From assembly GCA_024220525.1 (NCBI GenBank), contig JAMYWO010000644.1:1-11089 (forward strand): 11,089 nucleotides of DNA, given 5' to 3'. Source of the stretch: Cochliopodium minus. Lineage: Eukaryota > Discosea > Himatismenida > Cochliopodiidae. Under the pieces are notes generated by a model. The model was not told where the DNA came from, searched no databases, and worked only from the letters and a program-made list of their open reading frames with translations. Positions 1-8,282 of this stretch are shown here, in pieces; the first letter of the stretch is position 1; each line of letters opens with the position of its first letter. The translations under genes were made by a program, and so were the position numbers.

Positions 1-72
1 AAAAATAAAAAATAAAAAATAAAAAATAAAAAATAAAAAATAAAAAATAAAAAATAAAAAATAAAAAATAAA
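1..72. repeat. A6T heptamer tandem array
   Basis: About ten near-perfect copies of a 7-nt unit of six A and one T; the T residues fall every 7 bases from position 6 to 69. It lies in the downstream intron of the minus-strand gene that begins at 582, so in that transcript it reads as T6A. It reaches the window edge, so its true length is unknown. It is not a G-rich telomere-type repeat, and the flanking gene continues through it, so it is best read as an intronic microsatellite. Confidence 0.9.
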
Positions 73-96
73 GAAATTTAACAAAAAATAAAATAC

Positions 97-582
97 CATG
101 CTCAAAGCGTAAGGAGTATCCCTTCTTTTGTATTCTTTGTCCTTTTCTGCATGATTTTTGAAGCATTCATAAGATTCGATTAAATTTTGTTCTTTTGAAA
201 ATAAAAAATAAAAATAATAAAATAATAAAATTAACATAGTTTTTTAAATTTTCAAATATTAAAAAAATTTCTTCAAAAAATAATTTTGAAAGTTGATTTT
301 AACCAAAACGATAATTTCAAATAAAAAAAAAATTTTTATCAAAGAAATCTGAAATATAATAGAAAAAAGGATACCTTGTTCATCCCAATTGTTGAATATC
401 TTAAATCCTTTCGCTACCAAATTCCCTTTCAAACAACTTTCCAAGCCTAATTCCTTTGCCAATTTCTCGTTTCTTTTCATTGTTATCGCAAAGAATAGGA
501 GAAAGGATTTAATTATAGCCTCTTCTCCATCTATATCCATATTATCTCTTTCATCAATCTTTATTTCATCAATTTCTTTCAT
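97..582 (-). CDS. hypothetical protein, N-terminal part (truncated at window edge)
   Basis: I do not recognise this protein. Two exons fit together: exon 1 is 582-375 (69 codons plus 1 nt, ATG at 582) and exon 2 is 191-97. The intron between them (374-192) begins GTATCC and ends CAAAAG on the minus strand. Exon 2 ends in phase 0 before a GTATTT donor, so the gene continues left of the window through the heptamer array. About 101 residues are visible. They begin with an acidic stretch (MKEIDEIKIDERDN), then a likely helical region with a hydrophobic run (SFLLFFAITM, about 26-35), and then a charged helical part with YECFKNHAEKDKEYKRR near residues 76-92. No signal peptide is convincing. A TATA-like TTTATATAA lies about 30 nt upstream of the ATG. 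The exon-intron reading rests on composition, phase and splice signals, not on homology, so the exon 2 boundaries could shift. Confidence 0.5.
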
Positions 583-811
583 CTTAAATTCTATAAGTGA
601 AAAGATGTTATATAAATTGACAAATGAATTGAATTAAGTTATTTTAGATGCATTAATTTTTTTATGGAAGAAAAATGATCGATATCTTTAATTGTATCAA
701 CCTTTTTTTTATTTATAATCAGATACTTTGAAAAGAGATTTAAAATGTTCTATTTGTTTGGTATTTGAAAAAAAATCAAGAATCCACTTCAAAAATTTAA
801 TTTTCAAAAAT
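583..811. other. intergenic, no gene seen
   Basis: AT-rich spacer upstream of the minus-strand gene that starts at 582. Apart from the TATA-like string at about 607-616, I see nothing that looks like a gene, RNA or repeat. Confidence 0.5.
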
Positions 812-1034
812 AAAGAGGGATTAGAGGGAATGGTTATAAAAGGAGAAAAAGATTTAAGAGGAAATGATTTTGTCTAAAAAGAATTATAAATAGGAATTAT
901 TACAGGCAAAGGTAAAATTGAAAATAGGAGGAATGATTTGAAAGGTAAATTTATTTTCTTTTTGGAATTAAAAATATTGCGCCAAAAATTTTTTAAAAGA
1001 GGAAAGATTGAAATAGAACAAAAAAAAAAGAATT
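812..1034 (+). pseudogene. possible decayed DNA-ligase-like fragment
   Basis: One plus-strand frame reads KEGLEGMVIKG from 812, then a TAA at 875-877, three codons, another TAA at 887-889, then IGIITGKGK and a basic stretch to a TAA at 1032-1034. EGMVIK fits motif IV (EGxVxK) of ATP-dependent nucleotidyltransferase ligases. In those enzymes an 'IG...GKGK' string also follows motif IV at the start of the OB domain, in the same order and frame as here. The spacing is shorter than in intact ligases. Motif I (KxDG) is not visible nearby, and no splice sites remove both stops cleanly. It could be a remnant, a piece of an unrecognised gene, or chance. The purine-rich composition differs from the surrounding spacer. 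Confidence 0.25.
979..986 (-). promoter_or_regulatory. E2F-like TTTGGCGC octamer
   Basis: The minus strand reads TTTTTGGCGC here, matching the E2F/DP consensus TTTSGCGC. GC-only tetramers are rare in spacers this AT-rich. It lies about 400 nt upstream of the minus-strand gene starting at 582 and downstream of the one ending at 1217. It also overlaps the decayed frame at 812-1034, so it may be former coding sequence. A single match is weak evidence. Confidence 0.15.
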
Positions 1035-1216
1035 AAAACAAACAAATAAACCTCCTTTTTAATTAAATAATAATAAACTCTTTTTTAATGTATAATTCTT
1101 TTTTTTTGTTGTGTTAAATATAAGTTATGGGATATGTATATATGTACATTTTTCTATTATATAGGGATGGTTGATTATTCCTCCTTGAGCATAAATAGCT
1201 ATGATCAAGGGAAAAA

Positions 1217-2203
1217 TCAATTGAAATGATATTTCTTTGGAACTTTCTTCCTATCTTTCTCCCATACACTAAATTCACTACGATTGATCATCTCGTGAGG
1301 AGGGATGAAGGTAGTGGATAAGGTATTGACGACGATCTGAGGATCAAACACGGAATGGGAGGAATTATCATACAAGATCGGGATGGGAGTGCTTTGTGGA
1401 GCAGATTTGCAGGTGATATTCTCTGGTGATGTTCTTTGTTTGGTCACCTCCCTAATCTCAGAGCGACCCACATTGATTCTGTTGAAATACATCATCTTGG
1501 AGCGCATATAATTATTGTCTCTTTCGATTCTTTCACGTTCTTTATTTCTATATTGGGAGGTATTGATTAGTTAATTTTGAAAAACCAAAAATAATGATAA
1601 ATGACTTAAATTTTTATGTTTTTATTTTCATTGAGGTTATATGAGTATTTATTCGTTTTTATAACAATATGATCTTTTGGAAATATTCTTTTGAAAATTA
1701 AACGATGGTTTTTGGTGAAAGATGAAATATAATAAATAAAATTATAAATTTTAGGTGATATTCCGAAATTTATTAATTCAATATGGCTTATTTTCTGGAA
1801 TTGGAAGATAATGTAATAATAAATGTTTAAAGATTTGAATGAGATATATTATTAATGATTATACTGTATTTATAAAAAATTTATTTTACCTTGTATTTTC
1901 TTTATTGGATAATGGTTCAAAATTTGACTCATACGAGAATCCCAAGATCTCATTCATCTCCCTTTTTTCCATCTCTTTATTTAATTTTGTCGATCCACCT
2001 GGGGAACTTTTGTCAAAGATTCTGGGAGATTTTTTATTCTCTCTTTCATCTTCATCCTTTTTATTGTCGCTATTGCTTGATAAAGAATTTAAATTTATTT
2101 TTATAGGGTTAGATTTATTGTTGATAGTGGACTGATCAATTCTTTTGTCGATTTCAACCCCTTCTTCCTCCTCTTCTAATTCCATGTCAAATATATCTGT
2201 CAT
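1217..2203 (-). CDS. acidic, probably disordered hypothetical protein (2 exons)
   Basis: Exon 1 is 2203-1890 (104 codons plus 2 nt) and exon 2 is 1547-1217, ending in TGA. The intron (1889-1548, 342 nt) starts GTAAAA and ends AATATAG, and the phases match exactly. The result is 214 residues. The ATG at 2203 follows an AAG. The N terminus is strongly acidic (MTDIFDMELEEEEEG), followed by a low-complexity N/S/K/D/E-rich region to about residue 90. The C-terminal half is better ordered: a basic ERERIERDNNYMRSKMMYF segment that spans just past the splice, then a Ser/Thr/Pro-rich part. It ends with FIPPHEMINRSEFSVWEKDRK. That tail faintly recalls the 'PPHE...S...FSV.E' pattern of the plant S40/DUF584 senescence regulators, but the similarity is too short to assign. 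No membrane segment is visible. The gene model is likely; the function is unknown. Confidence 0.65.
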
Positions 2204-2832
2204 CTTGAATATTCTTTGTTGTATAAAAAAATATAGTTAATTTATTTGAATATAAGTTTATTTTAAACTATGATTTTAATCAAAATTGTATCATATTCTT
2301 TAGGGCTCTTTATATTAAATAATATAGCATCATGTTAAGTGTGTTGTTAATTATTTAAGATAATAATTTCTCTTATTTACCTATTTGTTTTTTATGTGAA
2401 AGAGAAATTTTGATTTTGTTTTTAGATTTTTTCAAAATGTTTTTGTGAGAGACTATATAATTAAATTTGCTTTTTTTTTTTAATTTATGAACTTTCTGAT
2501 AAATTTATTTATTTTAATTTTTCTTTGAACCTTATAAAAAAAAAAACTAATGAAAAAGGATTCATAGAACAATCTTTCAATTGATTTAGTATTCAATATT
2601 CACTGATTCTTAAATATTTATCTTTTGCATCTTGTTAAATTTTAAATTACAGAGAAAATAAAAAAAAAAAATATTTAAAGATCCGAATAATTAACCTAAA
2701 TATTTCTTCAAAAAAAATAAAAAAATTTCAACAAAAATATTCAATGACAATAGAAGGGTTTGTAAATGTGAAGTTGTATTGTCTTCATCAAAAAAATTTA
2801 TTTGAGTTAACTTTTTAAATTTTCATACTTAA
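2204..2832. other. AT-rich intergenic spacer
   Basis: About 630 nt between the start of the gene at 2203 and the convergent end of the methyltransferase region. It contains A- and T-homopolymers (for example near 2470-2480 and 2658-2670). I see no convincing exon, RNA gene or repeat family. TATA-like strings upstream of 2203 are not distinguishable from background composition. Confidence 0.5.
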
Positions 2833-3036
2833 TATATTTTTATCTTCAAATTTTTAAATTGGTTTTTTTTTTTTAAAATAAATGAGGAATTAAAGAATTG
2901 GAAATCCTGTATTCAAAGAATGTTCGGAATAAATTTTTTTGAGAAATTTATCACACAAATGAGGGATGGAATGAGAAGAAATGATGTTATGAAAGAAATA
3001 TTTTATATTCTTTTAAATTTCTTTAATTTGTTTTGA
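2833..3036 (+). other. unassigned open stretch, possible exon or chance ORF
   Basis: A 67-codon frame is open between a TAA at 2830-2832 and a TGA at 3034-3036. Its middle part reads like a helical protein (EELKNWKSCIQRMFGINFFEKF, about 2884-2949, followed by MRDGMRRNDVMKEIF) and is richer in G than the spacer. The only in-frame ATGs are internal, and I found no splice partner. It ends 10 nt before the 3' end of the opposite-strand methyltransferase, whose terminator would then lie in it. No family is recognised. Confidence 0.2.
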
Positions 3037-3045
3037 TTTGATACT

Positions 3046-4561
3046 TTATTTTTTACTAATTAATGCAAATTCAATTGTATAATCAAGATCCAATCCTTCT
3101 TTGATCTTGATAAGAGTCTCCTCATCTAAAAATTGGATGCTATAATTTCTCTGTTCGATCAATTCCAAGAAGGTGGGTGTAGCAGCTCTCTCCCTTCCAA
3201 ATGCAATCACAATTTTGGTATTCTCAGAAGATAGCTGATCGAAGGAATCTATCAAGATGGGTAAATCTTCAAAATCATAAGTCAAATCTGCTCCAAAGAT
3301 ATAATCAAATTCAATACCAAATTCATTTTTATTTCCCCACAGATATTCTTGAAAAAAGGAGTGGATAAAGTTAATATAAGGAGTTTTATAAATTTTGCAA
3401 ATATTTAATTTAATACCATTTGTCTTTATATTATTGATCTTTTCTGGATGATCTTTCTCGAAATTAATTTTTGTATTGTAGTTTATGAGGCTCAATAAGC
3501 TCGATTTATCTGTTGAGATTATATTTGCGCCAAAATATGCTATAAAATAAAAATAAAAAAAAATTTTATAAAAGTGAATTTAATATATTTTTTTTTTTTT
3601 TTACCTGCAACAATTGATGAAATACCAGCTCCTGCTCCCAATTCAATGCCTTCATAAATTTAAATATATTGTTATTTGATTCTTATAAGAATTAAAAAAA
3701 TTCAACTAACATTTTTTATCTTTCAATTCCTTTGAAATATGACAGATGTATCTTGAGAGAGCTATTCTATCAAACCAAATAATTCATATTGTTCAATAAA
3801 AAAATTTATTTTTAATGTTACCCTCCTATATATGAACGATGAGATAATCCAAATTAAATATTTTCTATCAAATGATTATACCTGCCCATAATCTAATTTC
3901 AAATGTAAATTTTAAAATTTATTTTCATGAAAAGAAATGAATCGAAATTAAAACGATAAATAAAATATTTCTTTCTAATAAAGATATGTTAAGTGAAACA
4001 ATGAGCATCCATAAAATATTTTTTTAAAATATATGAAAAGATATCAAATTTGAATACATTATTATCGTCAAATATAAACAGATCTTTTAAAATTTGATGG
4101 TACATCAAAAGATTTTGGAACATCTATAAAAATATAACATATAAATCTCTGAATATTGGTAGATTGTAAAAAGTAGATTGAAATACCTTGTTCCAAGCTC
4201 TCCATAATTTTTATTGTTTTGTCTTATTTTGATCACAAAATTTTCATTTGGGATTTTAAATTCGAATAGAGGAGAAATCTGTTCCAACATGAAGGTTAAT
4301 AAGTGGAATATAGAGGATGGAGAGAGTTCATACCTCTAATGTCCATTTTCCATAAGTATTTGATTCTGTTTGATCTTCACCAAAGAGATTTTCTTCTAAT
4401 TTTTCATCTTTCATTGAAGGATAATCTTGATAGAATGAACAAGTGTATATTATTGGTGATTTACAGTTTTTTTATTTAAAATAATTCAAATTAAGAAAAA
4501 GAAATTCTTTTGGTTTTTAAATCTTATCTTTTCAAGATTTTAACCTACCTTTCAATCTCAT
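3046..4561 (-). CDS. METTL21-like (Methyltransf_16) protein-lysine methyltransferase
   Basis: A complete seven-exon gene encoding 265 residues. Exons in transcript order: 4561-4549 (13 nt), 4425-4334, 4278-4187, 3892-3882 (11 nt), 3761-3711, 3649-3605 and 3539-3046, ending in TAA. All six introns (55 to 294 nt) are GT-AG and phase-consistent. The seven-beta-strand SAM methyltransferase fold shows well. GELGTRLWAGALSRYI (about 60-75) is the conserved segment before the fold with its LW pair. IELGAGAG (88-95) is SAM-binding motif I, and IISTD (108-112) ends in the acidic residue expected to hold the SAM ribose. FGADLTY (183-189) carries the DxxY motif typical of this family. A family-like post-motif segment, IVIAFGRERAATPTFLELIE, follows. 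Members methylate lysines on proteins such as elongation factors, chaperones and VCP; the substrate here cannot be read from sequence. An in-frame TAA lies upstream of the ATG in exon 1, supporting this start. The protein is probably cytosolic (no signal peptide). Confidence 0.9.
3882..3892 (-). other. 11-nt microexon of the methyltransferase
   Basis: The exon ATTATGGGCAG sits between a TTAG acceptor and a GTATAA donor. It completes an AGA codon from the previous exon and encodes LWA plus one base of the next codon. It supplies the conserved LW pair between ELGTR and the following ALSRYI helix; without it the frame is lost. Confidence 0.8.
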
Positions 4562-4712
4562 GGGTATTGATTTTATTATAATTCCTGTTCTTTCGTTTTT
4601 TTAAAAAAAAATCTCTTTTGACTTGTTCATCCAACTGAATTGTTGGGGTTTCAACATTTGTCCTTTTATTTATTCGGCTATCTCTTTTATCCTTTTGTTT
4701 AAAGTTTTTAAA
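4549..4712 (-). other. open 54-codon frame overlapping the methyltransferase start
   Basis: In the minus-strand frame offset from the methyltransferase ATG, translation is open from 4712 (after a TAA) to the GTAGGT donor. It reads as a charged peptide including KQKDKRDSRINKRT and VETPTIQLDEQVKRDF. It has no ATG. It contains a T9A7 homopolymer run where an indel would move it into the methyltransferase frame. It may be 5' UTR, part of a longer N terminus, or chance. Confidence 0.25.
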
Positions 4713-4801
4713 TTATGTGAAATTTTTTTTTTTTGAAAGTTTTAATTTCTTTTTTTTTTTTTTTTGGAAGTTTTAGTTTCATTTGTGATTTGGTTTTTTT
4801 T

Positions 4802-7800
4802 TTATTTTTGGTAAAAGTAACTTTTGAAGAGTCCCTTTTGTTTGATAGCATTGCTGAACTCCTCGAAATCAATCTTCCCATCCTTGTTGGAGTCCAACTC
4901 GTTGAAGTATTGCTCGACAAGTTTGGCGATTTCTTCGTTGGAGATGTCCTTCTTGATGACGCTGAGAACGTACTTTAAAATTTTGAAGAACTCTCCCTTG
5001 TCCAATGATCCATTTTTGTCCACATCATAAGAGTTAAACCTTGATAAAAAAATACATTAAAAAGATTTTAAAAATTAATTAAAAAATTTAAAAAGATTTT
5101 AAAATTAAAATTAAAATATTCAATAAAATGAATAGAAAAATAAATTAATAATAAACATTTTTTTTTTACATCAGTTTAATTCTTTCGTCTAGGGAACCAT
5201 TCATTTTGATGGAACAAACCAAAATAAATTCTCTAAAGTCTATTTGTCCATCTCCATTTTCTATTTATTTAAAAATTAAAAATTAAAATAAATTAAAAAA
5301 TAATTAATCAAATAAAAAATAATTAATCAAAATAATAAATGAAAATTAATAATAAAAATTAAAATTAATATAAAAAATTTAAATAAAAAAATAATAAAAA
5401 TAAATTTAAAATTTTAAAAAAATGATAAAAATAAAATTTAAATTTTAAAAAAAAAATAAAAATAAAAATTAAAATATAACCATCAAAACTATTGAATTGT
5501 TGTTCAATTTGCAACTCGTCAGTTATACCAATAGACTCCTTCATTACCTTGGAGAAGGTGGAGAGATCTATCTTGCCGTTCTTTGAAGCAAAAGTTCTGT
5601 TCATGTTTTTAAAAAATAAATTTAAATTTAGATACACAAAAAAAAAATTAATAAAATTAAAAAAAAAACTAATTTTTGAGTCGAATAAATTTTTTAAAAC
5701 AAAAATTATCATAAAAGTCAAGGAGAATAAAAAAAATTAAAATTTAAAAATAAACAATAAAAGTTAATAAAAATAAGACCAATTTTTGAAATTATGATTA
5801 AAAGTTTTTTTTTTAAAAAAATTTAAACAAAAATGTAAGGGTTGATATAAAAAATTTAAAATAAATTTAAATTTAAAAAAATTTAAAATAAAAAAAATAA
5901 AAAAAATTTAAAATGAAAAATGAAATTATCAGGATGAATAATTTAAATATTTTAGTTTTTTGAAAAATTTATTAAAATATAAAAGGAAGTGGATCACCTG
6001 AATTGTTGTAACAAATTAATGACAACTTGCGGCTCGAGCTTGAAAGTTTTGGAAAGCTCCAAAATCTGTTGCTGTTGCTCCAAAGTTCTGATTCTCTCCA
6101 TGTCGTTTTGGTTCAAAGTGAACTGAGTGGGTGTGTTCTTAGTAACAAAAAATTAAAATTAAAATTAAAATTAAAATAAATTAAAATTAAAAAAAATTAA
6201 AATAAATTAAAATAAATTAAAATAAATTCAAAATTCAAAATTAAAATTAAATTGATAAATTAGAGTTAAATTAAATGAAAATGAAATAAATTAAAAAAAA
6301 TAAATTAAAACAAATTAAAAATTAAAGATAAATTAGAATAAATTGATAAATTAGAATCAAATTAAATTAAAATAAATTAAAATAAATTAAAATTAATTTA
6401 AAATTAATTTTTTTGTTTCGTTTTACTTCTTCTCTTGATTGTCTTTGAAGAGGAGGACTATTGAGATTTTGGTTGGTGAAGTCAATTTTTCTCTTCTTGC
6501 TGTGGTCTTCATAAAAGAAGTCGTGTGTCTCGTCACTCTTAAGCTCAATTTCTTTTCGAAAAATTTTAATATAACATTTTTATTTTATTTTATTTTTATT
6601 TTATAATTGATTTTATTTAATATTCATAGCTTTTTTAAAATTTTTGCCATCATTTTATTATTTATTTTTATTTATTTTTATTTATTTTTGTTTATTTTTG
6701 TTTATTTTTTTATTCTTTTGTCATTATTTTTTAATTTGTTTATTTTATTTTTTTGTCACATTATTTTTTTATTTTTTATTTTTTTATTTTTTTTAATTTT
6801 AGTTTATATTATTTTTTTTTTTTAGTTTTTTTTTTTTTTACCTAAGTACTTTTTGTTTTGTTGGTTGATGAGTTTGTGATACAAGTTGAAATCTTCTTGG
6901 GATGCAATAGTGATGAAACTTCCTTCTTGATCAAGATAGCCCAAAATCAAAGCCTAGTTTTTAAGAAACAAAAAAAATTTAAATTAAAATTAAAATTTTA
7001 AAAAATAAATAGATTAAAAATAAAAAGAAACAAAAATGAATAAATATTGAAATTAAAATGGAAAAGAAATGCAAATTTAAATTCAAAAATCAAAAAATTA
7101 TAAAATTGTAAAATAAAAATAACAAAAATAATAAAAATTAAAATTTTAAAATATTAAATTAAAAACAAATTTTATGTAATGGAAATTAAAAATATTTAAA
7201 AAAGTAATATTCGAAATTTAAATTAAAAAATAAAAATTATTTAAAATATTAAATTGAAAAATATGAAAATAATTAATAATGACAAAAAAAAATTGTAAGA
7301 ATAAAGTAATAAATAATAAAAATAAAAAATAAAATTAGTTTTTTTTCTATTTACTCTATTGTATGTTCTTTGCAAAACATCTTTTAATTGAGGAAAAGTG
7401 ATGTTGGAGTCTACTTCGTTCATTCTTGCATCAATTCCCAACTTTGACTTCATCAACAACTTTGTTTGGTTCAACTGTTGGATGGTGAGGCTTTGGAACT
7501 CCTTCCAGATGTTCACAATTTTTTCTGAAATCACTCTGGATATGTTGTCTACAAATTTAATAAAAAATAAATAAATAAAATAAATAATGAATAAACAAAA
7601 TAAAAATATAAAAATGAATAAATAAAATAAATCAATAAAAATAAAGGAGATTAGAAAAATCAAAATAAATCTGATATATTATGAAATGTAAAAAAAAATA
7701 TTGAAAAAAATATTTCAATAAAAAAATTCAATAAAAAATCAAAAAAATGAATTAAAAAATTTAAAATTTATTGGAAAATAAAATATGTTATGAAATAAAA

Positions 7801-8251
7801 CTTTTAAAAATAAAAAATATGAATAAAAATTCAAAATAAATTGTGTTGAAAAATTATAATAGAAAAAAATGATAAAATTAAATTTAAAATAAATTTAAAA
7901 TAAATTTAAAATTCAAAAATTTTATTGATTCACCTGTCGCGTTCATATCGTGTGCTCTTTTCACTCGACTAAAGATTCTAGCGATGAGTTGTTCGAGTGT
8001 GAGTGTTTGTTCCTTGTTGAGTCTCCAAGCGTTGATGTCCTCCGGAGAATTTTCTTTAAAATAATAAGAATATAAAATATTTTTGTATTTTATTTTTTAT
8101 TTTTATTTTATTTTATTTTTTATTTTTATTTTTATTTTATTTTATTTTTTATTTTTTATTTTTTATTTTTTATTTTTTATTTTTTATTTTATTTTTTAAA
8201 ATTATTTTATTTTTTATTTTTTATTTTTTTTATTTTTTTTTTTATTTTTTA

Positions 8252-8282
<31 letters not shown>

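Noticed and set aside
1-72. Telomere repeat at the window edge
   Set aside because: The unit has no G, and a gene is spliced across it, so an intronic microsatellite is the simpler reading.
812-1034. Reassigned stop codons (TAA as glutamine) to read through the ligase-like fragment
   Set aside because: The methyltransferase, the EF-hand protein and the exonuclease all end naturally at TAA and gene B at TGA, so a ciliate-type code does not fit.
3521-3535. Second TTTGGCGC-like string as a regulatory site
   Set aside because: It lies inside a conserved coding segment (YFGANI) of the methyltransferase, so it is explained by codons.
4733-5030. Two plus-strand frames of 68-81 codons
   Set aside because: They are shadows of the exon encoding EF-hands 3 and 4 on the minus strand.
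6148-6410. CRISPR-like array
   Set aside because: The units are 6-10 nt of A/T without spacers, and the context is a eukaryotic intron.
6607-6825. Plus-strand open frame encoding a phenylalanine/leucine-rich membrane-like peptide
   Set aside because: It is the translation of a T-rich intronic repeat on the antisense strand of the PB1/EF-hand gene.
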